From Bacteroidota bacterium (lineage in GTDB: Bacteria > Bacteroidota > Bacteroidia > JAIBAJ01): a DNA stretch of 35,990 bases. Location: positions 1-35,990 of the forward strand of contig CANJNG010000027.1 in the NCBI GenBank assembly GCA_947475205.1, read 5' to 3'. The translations under genes were made by a program, and so were the position numbers. The notes below the pieces were generated by a model. That model had not been told where the DNA came from, did no database searches, and was given only the letters and a program-made list of their open reading frames with translations. Shown here piece after piece: positions 8,661 through 16,865 of the stretch; position 1 is the stretch's first letter, and each line of letters starts with the position of its first letter.

Positions 8661-9129
8661 CTTGCCTCCAAATTTTCTCCGAACTTTAAAACTACTTTTG
8701 CGTAGAAATCCCCCGTTGGTTCAAAGAATTTTAGTATTTTGTGCATTTGCTATCCATTTTTTGGTTGGTAATGCAGCATTTTCGCAAGGCAAATTAGCCT
8801 TGTTGGTTACCGACTTTGAAACCACCAAACCCATTGCCGATGCTAAAATAGAACTGATGCTGAATGGCAAAGTATTGCAATCGGGTATAACCAACGAAAA
8901 CGGAAAAATCATTATCGAAGTTAGCAATTCGCAAATGATGGATGTTGTAATTTCAAAACAGGGATACAATAAAATGATGATTTGCGAAATTGAAGTAAAA
9001 GGTAAGTCATTGATTATTGGTGGGGCTTTAACCAAAGGAAGCCAGTTGCAATACTATACACATTCTTATTTCCAGAAGGCCAAAAAGAAAATGCAAAAAA
9101 CCAGTCGAAGGGCTTTCGCTAGGTTTTAA
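8626..9129 (+). CDS. Exported carboxypeptidase-regulatory-like domain protein, start uncertain
   Basis: 167 residues if started at the ATG at 8626, which overlaps the phosphoesterase by 35 bases. A hydrophobic signal sequence sits well inside (RILVFCAFAIHFLVGNAAFSQ), so an internal start is also possible: in-frame TTG codons lie at 8698 and 8716, and a TAnnTTTG box (TACTTTTG, 8693-8700) lies just after the upstream gene's stop. The mature part (KLALLVTDFETTKPIADAKI through VISKQGYN) resembles a single carboxypeptidase-regulatory/CNA-B-like beta domain. The basic tail (KAKKKMQKTSRRAFARF) is unusual. Function unknown; by family, such domains are surface or periplasmic beta modules. Confidence 0.65.
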   Translation: MAVQTVNWFIINLPPNFLRTLKLLLRRNPPLVQRILVFCAFAIHFLVGNAAFSQGKLALLVTDFETTKPIADAKIELMLNGKVLQSGITNENGKIIIEVSNSQMMDVVISKQGYNKMMICEIEVKGKSLIIGGALTKGSQLQYYTHSYFQKAKKKMQKTSRRAFARF

Positions 9130-9194
9130 GGCTAAAGGGTGAATTTACTTTTCTGAGGTTAAAGTTGCGATAGCTCTCCACCATAAACAAAACT

Positions 9195-10718
9195 TTAATT
9201 CGTACTGGTAACAATCCCACCCAACAAATCGTCCACATAAATTCTATCGTTACTTAGCCTCGGAACTTTATGCTGGCCGCCGAGTTTTCCTCTGTTTTTC
9301 ATCCAGTTATAAAATGTCCCTTCCGGCATAGTGTTTACTATGGGCTTATGAAGAATAAAGTCTTTATAACGTTTTGCTTCGTAATCAGAATTGATAGATT
9401 TTAGAGCAGTATCTAAAATCTCAGCAAAAAAATCGATATGCTCAGGCTGGCGGTCAAATTCAATTAACCATTGGTGAGCACCACTTTCTTTTTCTGAAAA
9501 GAATACCGGGCAAGCTGTAAATTCCTTCACTATTGCCCCGGTGCGTTCGCAGGCAATGGTGATAGCTTTTTCAGCGTTATCTACAATTAATTCTTCCCCA
9601 AAAGCATTGATAAAATGCTTGGTGCGGCCTGTTATCCTAATCCGAAAGGGGCTAAGGGAAGTGAACCTAACTGTATCACCAATTTTATATCGCCACAATC
9701 CGGCATTTGTGGTTATAATTATGGCGTAATTGGTATTCAATTCCACTTCATCTAAACTAAGAGTGTTTGGATTATCGCTGTGGAGTTGATCCATAGGCAT
9801 AAATTCATAATAAATGCCATAGTCAAGCATCAGCAAAAGATCACTGCTATCGGCTTGGTCTTGTATGCCGAAAAAGCCTTCGGAAGCGTTATAGGTTTCT
9901 AAATAATAAACTGGAGGCTGGCCGATAGTTTGAAGAAACTGTTCACGGTAGGGGCCAAAGTTTACTGCTCCGTGCATCACCAATTCGAGATTTGGCCACA
10001 CTTCCTTAATGGTTGACTTTCCTGTAAGATCTAAAACCCTTCGCAACAGCACCATCATCCACGATGGAACGCCACTTATGCTGGTTACATCTTGTTCGGA
10101 AGTTACTTTCGCCATCTTCTCCAACTTTGCTTCCCATTCGTCCATCAGGGCAATGGAAATATCGGGCGTACGAATAAAATCAGCCCAAAACGGGAGATTT
10201 TGAATAATAATAGCAGACAAATCACCATAGTAAGCCTCATTATTAAACTGCACCACCTGATGGCTACCGCCTAAAGCTAAGCCTCGGCCCGAAAAAATGT
10301 TTGTATCGGCCACATTGTTGCAATAAATACACAGCATATCCTTTCCACCTTTATAATGACATTCTTCCAGAGCTTCCTTACTCACAGGAATAAACTTGCT
10401 TTTGCCCGCAGTTGTACCGCTGGATTTGGCATACCATTTAATATCGGTATTCCACAAGAGATTTTGTTCGCCCTGCATCATCCTATCCACAAAAGGTTTC
10501 ACATCATCGTAATCCTGCACGGGTACACGCTGCTTGAAAGTTTCTTTAGTTTCTATGGATTTATAATCGTAGGTGCGGCCCCACTCGGTATTGCGGGCTT
10601 CATTGAGCAAACGGGCAAGCCATTCAGCCTGCACATCATGAGGATAACGCACAAAGAGCTCCATTTGATGAATACGATTCTTCATCAACCACGACATAAG
10701 GGAATTTATAATTGCCAC
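9195..10718 (-). CDS. GH3-family acyl-adenylating/amido synthetase
   Basis: 507 residues. The GH3 motifs of the ANL-type adenylation fold are clear: SSGTTAGKSKFIPVS (ATP-binding loop), YNASEGFFG (YxxSE motif), YKIGDTVRF (YRxGD-like motif) and the GRTKHFINAFGEEL stretch. Plant members conjugate amino acids to hormones. Bacteroidota homologues are common but their substrates are not established, so an acid-activating role is all that can be said. The start is a GTG at 10718, giving MAIINSLMSWLMKNRIHQ, which fits the family N-terminus better than the internal ATG seven codons on. It lies 112 bases downstream of thrC, possibly in the same transcript, and converges with the gene ending at 9129. 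Confidence 0.9.
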   Translation of the reverse strand: MAIINSLMSWLMKNRIHQMELFVRYPHDVQAEWLARLLNEARNTEWGRTYDYKSIETKETFKQRVPVQDYDDVKPFVDRMMQGEQNLLWNTDIKWYAKSSGTTAGKSKFIPVSKEALEECHYKGGKDMLCIYCNNVADTNIFSGRGLALGGSHQVVQFNNEAYYGDLSAIIIQNLPFWADFIRTPDISIALMDEWEAKLEKMAKVTSEQDVTSISGVPSWMMVLLRRVLDLTGKSTIKEVWPNLELVMHGAVNFGPYREQFLQTIGQPPVYYLETYNASEGFFGIQDQADSSDLLLMLDYGIYYEFMPMDQLHSDNPNTLSLDEVELNTNYAIIITTNAGLWRYKIGDTVRFTSLSPFRIRITGRTKHFINAFGEELIVDNAEKAITIACERTGAIVKEFTACPVFFSEKESGAHQWLIEFDRQPEHIDFFAEILDTALKSINSDYEAKRYKDFILHKPIVNTMPEGTFYNWMKNRGKLGGQHKVPRLSNDRIYVDDLLGGIVTSTN

Positions 10719-10830
10719 GCCCAGTTTTTAATTTATGCAAACTAAGGCAAAAAAAGAGTTGAGAGGAAGAAAGACTATACTACAAATTTGGCTTTTATAA
10801 GCTCAGTCAAAGCAAATGATTTGCAACAAA

Positions 10831-12120
10831 CTAAATCAGCACCTCTTTTAACTGCTCAAATTCCGGCTTAATCCTAATGGATTTCTTTTCTAAATCCAAA
10901 ATTCCTGCTAATGCTTTTGGAATTTCAACTGCCTTACCTGTTGCAGCTTCAACGGCATCGGCAAACTTAGCCGGATGTGCAGTTTCTAAAAAGATACCAT
11001 GATGAGCTTCGGAAATTCCCACACCTTTTAAACCTGAATAAGCTATTGCACCGTGGGGGTCGGCTTGGTAGCCATATTGGGATTGTAATTCCTTCATAGC
11101 TTCATGGGATTGGGCTTCGCTACACCAGTGTCCTTTAATATCTTTGCTAATGCTGGTATGACTCTTCCCGTATAGTTCCAGCATTCGGGGGAAATTATTC
11201 GGGTTACCTACATCCATAGCATTAGAAATAGTGTAATGCGTTTCTGCCGGTGTGAAGGTACCCGTTTTGAGATAGTCAGGCACTGAATGATTGCTGTTAG
11301 TAGCGGCAATAAATGTGTGAATAGGTAATCCCATTCGCTTGGCAATTAAGCCGGCAGTTAGGTTGCCGAAATTTCCGCTAGGGACACTTACGACGATGGG
11401 TTTGTCGGTTTTGCCCAATTGTGCAAGAGCATAGAAATAATAAAACGATTGAGGGAAAAGGCGGGCAAAGTTTATGGAATTTGCCGAGGTTAGGATGAGA
11501 TGTTGATTCAATTCTGCATCACCAAAGGCTTGCTTGACCATTTTCTGACAATCATCAAAATTGCCTTGTAGTTCAATTGCAGTGATATTGCCCCCCATAG
11601 TGGTTAGTTGCTTTTCCTGCAAATTGCTCACCTTTCCAGATGGATAGAGTATGACCACTTTAACGCCTTTCTTATCATAAAAAGCATTGGCCACTGCACT
11701 TCCTGTGTCGCCTGATGTTGCCACTAAAATGGTAACTTCTTTGTTATCATTTTGGAGGAAATATTCAAATAAACCGGCCATGAATCGTGCCCCTACATCT
11801 TTGAAAGCTAATGTTGGCCCGTGAAAGAGTTCCAATACATGAGTTTGTTCGTCTAACTTTTTTAATGGGATATCAAAACTCAGAGCCTGATCTACAATTT
11901 GCCTAAGGTCAGCATCCGAAATATCATCCCCCAGCATTGCTTTAGCTACTTCAAACCCAATTTCGGGTAAACTGAGTGAAGGAAGTCTATCAAAAAAGGC
12001 TTTGGGTAAAACCGGAATATTAGTCGGCATAAAAAGCCCCGATTCGCTGCTGATGCTTTTTAATACGGCATTTTTTAGCGAAGCGGTTTCGGAGGGGTTA
12101 GAGATATTGTAAAAGGTCAT
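10831..12120 (-). CDS. thrC: Threonine synthase
   Basis: 429 residues. A PLP-dependent enzyme converting O-phosphohomoserine to threonine and phosphate. The N-terminal segment (YNISNPSETASLKNAVLKS, then GLFMP) and the PLP-lysine motif LAFKDVGARF (Lys107) are typical, as are ATSGDTGSAV and SVPSGNFGNLTAG in the cofactor-binding domain. It is of the shorter bacterial type. I start it at the ATG at 12120 (MTFYNIS), not the ATG ten codons upstream, because a TAATTTTG -7 box lies between the two. No other threonine pathway gene is nearby. hflX lies 65 bases upstream on the same strand. Confidence 0.95.
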   Translation of the reverse strand: MTFYNISNPSETASLKNAVLKSISSESGLFMPTNIPVLPKAFFDRLPSLSLPEIGFEVAKAMLGDDISDADLRQIVDQALSFDIPLKKLDEQTHVLELFHGPTLAFKDVGARFMAGLFEYFLQNDNKEVTILVATSGDTGSAVANAFYDKKGVKVVILYPSGKVSNLQEKQLTTMGGNITAIELQGNFDDCQKMVKQAFGDAELNQHLILTSANSINFARLFPQSFYYFYALAQLGKTDKPIVVSVPSGNFGNLTAGLIAKRMGLPIHTFIAATNSNHSVPDYLKTGTFTPAETHYTISNAMDVGNPNNFPRMLELYGKSHTSISKDIKGHWCSEAQSHEAMKELQSQYGYQADPHGAIAYSGLKGVGISEAHHGIFLETAHPAKFADAVEAATGKAVEIPKALAGILDLEKKSIRIKPEFEQLKEVLI

Positions 12121-12131
12121 TTGTAAAAATT

Positions 12132-12139
12132 CAAAATTA
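12132..12139 (-). promoter_or_regulatory. -7 box (TAATTTTG) of thrC
   Basis: A perfect TAnnTTTG on the minus strand, 11 bases before the ATG at 12120. It supports a short leader and the shorter thrC start, and suggests thrC can be transcribed separately from hflX. No obvious -33 TTG at normal spacing. Confidence 0.4.
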
Positions 12140-12185
12140 TACAAATACATATTGAGTAATCATATAATCCATTGGGCGTTTCAAT

Positions 12186-13379
12186 CTAATACAGCAATTT
12201 ATCGTGGGGATAACGCTTGGTATGAATTGATTTAACCCTGTCATACACCATTTTTTTAAACTCTTCGATATTCTGTTTTTTAACGGCAGAAATAAACACG
12301 GTATCCTCCGCTTTGGCCATCCAGGTTTGTTTTAGCTCTTCTAAAGAAAGGTTTTCCTTAGTGGTAGGTGTTAGGTCATCGGGATGTTTTGGACTGTAGG
12401 TAAAACTATCTATTTTATTGAAAACGGTGATGGTAGGTTTATCTCCCGAACCAATGTCCACAAGGGTTTGCTTTACTACATTCATTTGATCTTCAAATTG
12501 GGGATGGCTGATATCAATAACGTGAATCAACAAATCGGCTTCCCGCACTTCGTCAAGCGTGGACTTAAAACTCTCAATTAGCTGGGTGGGTAATTTGCGA
12601 ATGAAACCTACCGTATCGGTAAGCAGAAAAGGCAAATTATCTATGACCACCTTTCTAACAGTGGTATCTAAAGTAGCAAAAAGTTTGTTTTCTGCAAATA
12701 CTTCCGATTTCGAAATAAGGTTCATAAGCGTACTCTTCCCCACGTTGGTATATCCTACCAATGAAACCCTTACCATATCGTTTCGACCTAAACGCTGAGT
12801 AGCCATTTGGCGGTCTATTGCTTTGAGTTGTTCTTTTAGCTTTGCTATCTTGTCGCGGATAATCCGTTGGTCGCTTTCTAACTGCGATTCACCTGGGCCA
12901 CGCATCCCAATACCTCCCTTCTGCCGCTCTAAGTGTGTCCACATTCGGGTTAAGCGAGGTAATAAATATTGGTATTGAGCTAACTCCACCTGAGTGCGGG
13001 CATGAGAAGTTCGTGCACGCTGGGCGAAAATATCTAAGATTAATCCAGTCCTGTCCACCACTTTTATACCAAGTTCTTTCTCGGTATTGCGGAGTTGCGA
13101 CGGACTAAGTTCATCATCGAAAATAACTACTTGTACTTCGTTGGCCTTTGCATATTCCCCAATCTCAATCATCTTACCCGAACCAATAAAGGTTCTAGGG
13201 TCAGGTTTGTCCATTTTTTGGGTAAAAGACTTAACGGGAATAAGACCTGCCGTTTCGGCCAAGAAAGCCAATTCGTCAAGATATTCCCGCATGTGGATTT
13301 CTGTTTGAAAGCGGGTGATTAAGCCAACCAAAATGGCTTTCTCGGGGACATAAACTAATTTGGAAGGCTTTTCAATCAA
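12186..13379 (-). CDS. hflX: Ribosome-associated GTPase HflX
   Basis: 397 residues. HflX binds the large ribosomal subunit and splits or rescues stalled ribosomes using GTP. The N-terminal HflX domain includes FIGSGKMIEI and FDDELSPSQLRN. The glycine-rich linker GGIGMRGPGESQLESDQR is diagnostic. The G domain has Walker A GYTNVGKST, the G2/G3 region FATLDTTVRK and LTDTVGFIRKLP, and FNKIDS. The best start is a TTG at 13379 (IEKPSKLVYVPEKAILVGL), since the first in-frame ATG lies 30 codons in, after conserved sequence. It lies 239 bases after pntB and 65 bases before thrC. Confidence 0.94.
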   Translation of the reverse strand: MIEKPSKLVYVPEKAILVGLITRFQTEIHMREYLDELAFLAETAGLIPVKSFTQKMDKPDPRTFIGSGKMIEIGEYAKANEVQVVIFDDELSPSQLRNTEKELGIKVVDRTGLILDIFAQRARTSHARTQVELAQYQYLLPRLTRMWTHLERQKGGIGMRGPGESQLESDQRIIRDKIAKLKEQLKAIDRQMATQRLGRNDMVRVSLVGYTNVGKSTLMNLISKSEVFAENKLFATLDTTVRKVVIDNLPFLLTDTVGFIRKLPTQLIESFKSTLDEVREADLLIHVIDISHPQFEDQMNVVKQTLVDIGSGDKPTITVFNKIDSFTYSPKHPDDLTPTTKENLSLEELKQTWMAKAEDTVFISAVKKQNIEEFKKMVYDRVKSIHTKRYPHDKLLY

Positions 13380-13446
13380 GATGAAAGGATTCTTTGAACT
13401 GCTTGGAATTAAGGCTTTACAGGATTTAGCGTGGTAATAATAATTA

Positions 13447-13602
13447 GAACGCTAATGACGCAAATTACGAAAATTTACGCAAATAGTACAGTAGGTCGAA
13501 AACTTCATAGTATTGAAGATTTGTGTCTATTTTGGCCAAGTGTTTTAATTATTTGAAGCCATGAGGGCTTTGCCGTTCGCTAAATTGGTGTCATTAGCGT
13601 TC
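13447..13602. repeat. Intergenic element bounded by 13-bp inverted repeats
   Basis: GAACGCTAATGAC (13447-13459) and its exact reverse complement GTCATTAGCGTTC (13590-13602) bound a 156-bp non-coding stretch between hflX and pntB. The left end continues as short tandem units beginning with ACG at 13449, 13458, 13467 and 13477 (ACGCTAATG, ACGCAAATT, ACGAAAATTT, ACGCAAAT). A related motif, ACGTCATCTGCGT, occurs at 24502-24514. No reading frame is visible. This looks like a degenerate non-autonomous repeat; mobility is not shown. Confidence 0.5.
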
Positions 13603-13618
13603 CCATTTTCCCAAAAAC

Positions 13619-15004
13619 CTAATCCATAGTCTTTAACTCAGCAACCAATTTGGTAAGCACGCCTTTGGCATCGCCAAAGAGCATTGAGTTTTTAGGATTG
13701 TAGAACAAATCGTTATCAATACCGGCATATCCGGCATTCATACTACGTTTATTTACTACTATGTTCTTAGCGTTTTCCACATCCAATATCGGCATACCAT
13801 ATATTGGTGACGAAGGGTCATTTTTGGCAGCAGGGTTTACTACGTCATTTGCTCCAACTACCAATACTACATCTGTGCTGGCAAATTCGGGATTAATGTC
13901 TTCCATTTCCACTAATTTATCATAACTTACGTTACTTTCGGCTAGGAGAACATTCATGTGTCCGGGCATACGACCTGCAACAGGGTGCATAGCATATTTC
14001 ACTTCTACACCACGCTCTTCGAGGATGGTTTCCAATTCATGAATAACATGCTGGGCTTGAGCTACTGCTAATCCATATCCGGGAACGATAATTACCTTTT
14101 TAGAATAATTCATTAAGGTGGCTAAATCGGAAACGGAGATGTCTTTGATACTTCCTTTTTCGCTGGAAGTTCCGGCGGCAACAGCCCCGCCTCCAAATGC
14201 ACCAAAAATTACGTTGCTCAATGGGCGGTTCATGGCTTTACACATTACAAGCGTAAGTAATGTACCAGCCGAACCCACCAATATACCTCCGGTCAGCATG
14301 ATTTTATTATCGTAAAGAAAGCCTCCAAAGGCTGCTGCTAAACCTGTGAAGGAGTTAAGTAAAGAAATAACCACGGGCATATCGGCTCCGCCAATAGGAA
14401 TGGTAAATAATATTCCGTATACAAGAGCTGAAGCAAAGAGGGCAAACAAAATAGCCGAATTATCAGGTGATGCCATTATTACCCAAGCACCAAAAGCCAA
14501 AACGCCAAGCATAACGGCGTTGTTCAGCATATTATAACTGGGTAACCTCACGGGTTGATTCATTGTTCCGTTAAGTTTCAGGAAGGCAATTATACTTCCC
14601 GAAAATGATACCGAACCAATGATTAAACCTGCAACTATGGGTAGCAAAGCCCCAGTCTTCCCAATATTATGATGATATTCCATCAGCCCTATAAGAGCAG
14701 CACAAGCTCCACCCATACCGTTGAATAAGGAAACAAGTTCGGGCATTTTGGTCATTTGAACCTGTTTGGCAGTCATCCAACCCATTACTGTTCCTAATCC
14801 AATGGCTCCGAAAATTAATCCATAAACAATTGGTGAAACAGTGTTGTCATGGAAGAATATTGTAGCAAAGATGGCTATTACCATTCCTACGGCAGCTACC
14901 ATATTTCCGTTTCGAGCCGATTTGGGGTTACCCATCATTTTCAACCCCATAATAAATGTGGTGGAACCAATGAGGTAGGCCAATGATGTAATAAAGTGAT
15001 TCAT
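13619..15004 (-). CDS. pntB: NAD(P) transhydrogenase subunit beta
   Basis: 461 residues. This is the beta subunit of the proton-translocating Re/Si-specific transhydrogenase, which drives hydride transfer from NADH to NADP+ with the proton gradient. The N-terminal half is the membrane domain dII, with about eight or nine hydrophobic segments. The C-terminal half is the NADP(H)-binding domain dIII: PGYGLAVAQAQ, HPVAGRMPGHMNVLLAE, VVGANDVVNPAA, NAGYAGIDNDLF and FGDAK. It is the last gene of pntAA-pntAB-pntB, 21 bases after pntAB. All three parts are intact, so a working enzyme is expected as an NADPH source. Confidence 0.97.
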   Translation of the reverse strand: MNHFITSLAYLIGSTTFIMGLKMMGNPKSARNGNMVAAVGMVIAIFATIFFHDNTVSPIVYGLIFGAIGLGTVMGWMTAKQVQMTKMPELVSLFNGMGGACAALIGLMEYHHNIGKTGALLPIVAGLIIGSVSFSGSIIAFLKLNGTMNQPVRLPSYNMLNNAVMLGVLAFGAWVIMASPDNSAILFALFASALVYGILFTIPIGGADMPVVISLLNSFTGLAAAFGGFLYDNKIMLTGGILVGSAGTLLTLVMCKAMNRPLSNVIFGAFGGGAVAAGTSSEKGSIKDISVSDLATLMNYSKKVIIVPGYGLAVAQAQHVIHELETILEERGVEVKYAMHPVAGRMPGHMNVLLAESNVSYDKLVEMEDINPEFASTDVVLVVGANDVVNPAAKNDPSSPIYGMPILDVENAKNIVVNKRSMNAGYAGIDNDLFYNPKNSMLFGDAKGVLTKLVAELKTMD

Positions 15005-15025
15005 TTATGCTTTATTTCTATGATA

Positions 15026-15331
15026 TTATTTCTTTTTAAACATTTCCAGCATTCTGTCAGTAACGACAAAGCCGCCCACTACATTGAGCGTTCCGAGCAA
15101 TACTGCCAAAAAGCCAAGAGCCAAGGCTCCGTAATTAGTTGGGTCAACGTTAAGCATTACCAATATGGCCCCAACAATCACCACACCATGAATAGCGTTT
15201 GCCCCTGACATTAAAGGAGTGTGAAGTACGGTGGGCACGCCACCAATTACTTCTATTCCCACAAAAACAGAAAGAATCACGAAATAGATTGTCATTTCGT
15301 GTAAGGCTAAAAAGTCAAAAAGTTGTTGCAT
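15026..15331 (-). CDS. pntAB: NAD(P) transhydrogenase subunit alpha part 2 (membrane portion)
   Basis: 101 residues, the short membrane part of the split alpha subunit. Hydrophobic segments cover about residues 12-31, 43-60 and 62-92; the family usually has three to four here. The typical sequence VIGGVPTVLHTPLMSGANAI is present. It supplies part of the dII proton channel together with PntB. Intergenic gaps of 41 bases to pntAA and 21 bases to pntB indicate one operon. Confidence 0.95.
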   Translation of the reverse strand: MQQLFDFLALHEMTIYFVILSVFVGIEVIGGVPTVLHTPLMSGANAIHGVVIVGAILVMLNVDPTNYGALALGFLAVLLGTLNVVGGFVVTDRMLEMFKKK

Positions 15332-15372
15332 TTGGTTTGTTGTAATTTCTAATATCTAAATTCTAAGTTCTG

Positions 15373-16479
15373 CTATTTTATTAAGGCAATTCCATCTTTC
15401 ACAATACAGCTTCCTTTGGTGATTTCTTCTTCCATTTCGAATTTGAAACCATCTTTGTCGCTGAGGTGAAGCAGGAATGTACTTATATTTTTGGCGTAAA
15501 GGTCGCTGGCATTGAAAGGTAAAAGAGCCGGAAGGTTTGGCTCGCCCACAATGGTTACTCCGTATTTTACTACTGTTTTATTGTATTCGCTTAGTTCGCA
15601 ATTTCCGCCTTGTTCAACGGCCATATCCACAATAACTGAACCGTTTTTCATAGTCTTTACCATTGCTTCTGTAACCAACACAGGTGCTTTTCGTCCGGGA
15701 ATCAAGGCAGTGGTGATAACTAAATCGGCCTCGGCAACGTGTTTACCCACCAGTTCTTTTTGCTTTTGCAGAAATTCATCAGAAACGCCTTTCACATAGC
15801 CGCCTTCCATCTTTACGCTGGCATCGGCTTTTACTTCAATAAATTTACCACCCAAGGACTCTACTTGTTCCTTGGTTTCGGGACGGATGTCGCTTACTTC
15901 TACCACAGCTCCTAAACGTTTGGCTGTAGCTATGGCTTGCAATCCTGCTACTCCTGCACCAAATATCAATACTTTCGATGGTTTGATAGTTCCGGCAGCA
16001 GTCATCAACATTGGGAAGATTTTCCCTAAATGGTCGGCACCAAGGATAACCGATTTGTAACCGGCTAAGTTGGCCTGAGAACTTAAGGCATCCATTTTTT
16101 GGGCTCTAGAAATACGGGGGATTGCATCTACCGAAAAAGCGGTAATGCCTGCAGTAACGCATGCATTTACCAATTCAACGTTAGATAAAGCATACATAAA
16201 TGAAACAAGGATTGCTCCTTTCTTCATTTTGGCGATATTGGCCGCATCGGGAGGATTAACCCCCATTATCACATCTGAACCGGAGAAGATCGTATCTACT
16301 CTATCCACCAAAACGGCTCCGGCAGCGGTGTAGGCATCGTCTAAAAAGAATGCACTTTCGCCGGCACCTTTTTCAACCTGCACTTCGTAGCCTTTGGCCA
16401 CTAATTGTTTCACTACATCAGGGGTAAGAGCTACCCGGTTTTCTTTGATTTTTCGCTCTTTCGGAACTCCTAATTTCAT
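15373..16479 (-). CDS. pntAA: NAD(P) transhydrogenase subunit alpha part 1 (NAD-binding portion)
   Basis: 368 residues, the soluble NAD(H)-binding dI domain. It starts MKLGVPKERKIKENRVALTP, as in alanine dehydrogenase/PntA proteins. RAQKMDALSSQANLAGY carries the mobile RQD-type loop, and VLIFGAGVAGLQAIATAKRL is the Rossmann dinucleotide site. In this split form it works as a peripheral dimer on PntAB-PntB. It is the first gene of the operon; a TACTTTCG box lies at 16515-16522. Confidence 0.96.
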   Translation of the reverse strand: MKLGVPKERKIKENRVALTPDVVKQLVAKGYEVQVEKGAGESAFFLDDAYTAAGAVLVDRVDTIFSGSDVIMGVNPPDAANIAKMKKGAILVSFMYALSNVELVNACVTAGITAFSVDAIPRISRAQKMDALSSQANLAGYKSVILGADHLGKIFPMLMTAAGTIKPSKVLIFGAGVAGLQAIATAKRLGAVVEVSDIRPETKEQVESLGGKFIEVKADASVKMEGGYVKGVSDEFLQKQKELVGKHVAEADLVITTALIPGRKAPVLVTEAMVKTMKNGSVIVDMAVEQGGNCELSEYNKTVVKYGVTIVGEPNLPALLPFNASDLYAKNISTFLLHLSDKDGFKFEMEEEITKGSCIVKDGIALIK

Positions 16480-16865
16480 TTTGGAACGTGGATTTTTGAT
16501 TTGCTAAACAGGTGCGAAAGTATAGATTTTGGCACTTGTAATTTGTTTAGTAAAAAAAAAGTAGATGTGACGGAATTTCAGGGATTTGGAAGGGGAATAT
16601 CTGGGATGCTCATTCCCCATAACTATAATGAGTGATTATGAAATGGGACGCACAAATGGTCTGATGAACTGATTGGGAAACTGATTTCACTCTCACTATA
16701 ACCTTTAGTATAAATATAAGTCAATTATTTTACAAATAAACACTATACTACCTCATTTCCTTCCCCAATTCTCCATTTTAAAGCTCCAACCTTTGCAGCC
16801 AAAATGAAATCTATCTTTCTTGTTTAGCTTTCGGGTCGGCATAGAGGCAAATGCCCCAAAAGAAC
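16480..16865. other. Intergenic region between pntAA and the POT transporter
   Basis: 386 AT-rich bases. The pntAA -7 box sits at the left end. The rest should hold the 3' end of the POT transporter transcript. I see no reading frame of useful length, no strong hairpin with a T-run, and no RNA gene I recognise. Confidence 0.5.
16515..16522 (-). promoter_or_regulatory. -7 box (TACTTTCG) of the pnt operon
   Basis: Minus-strand TACTTTCG, 35 bases before the pntAA start. It is the TAnnTTCG variant seen before several genes in this window. Confidence 0.4.
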
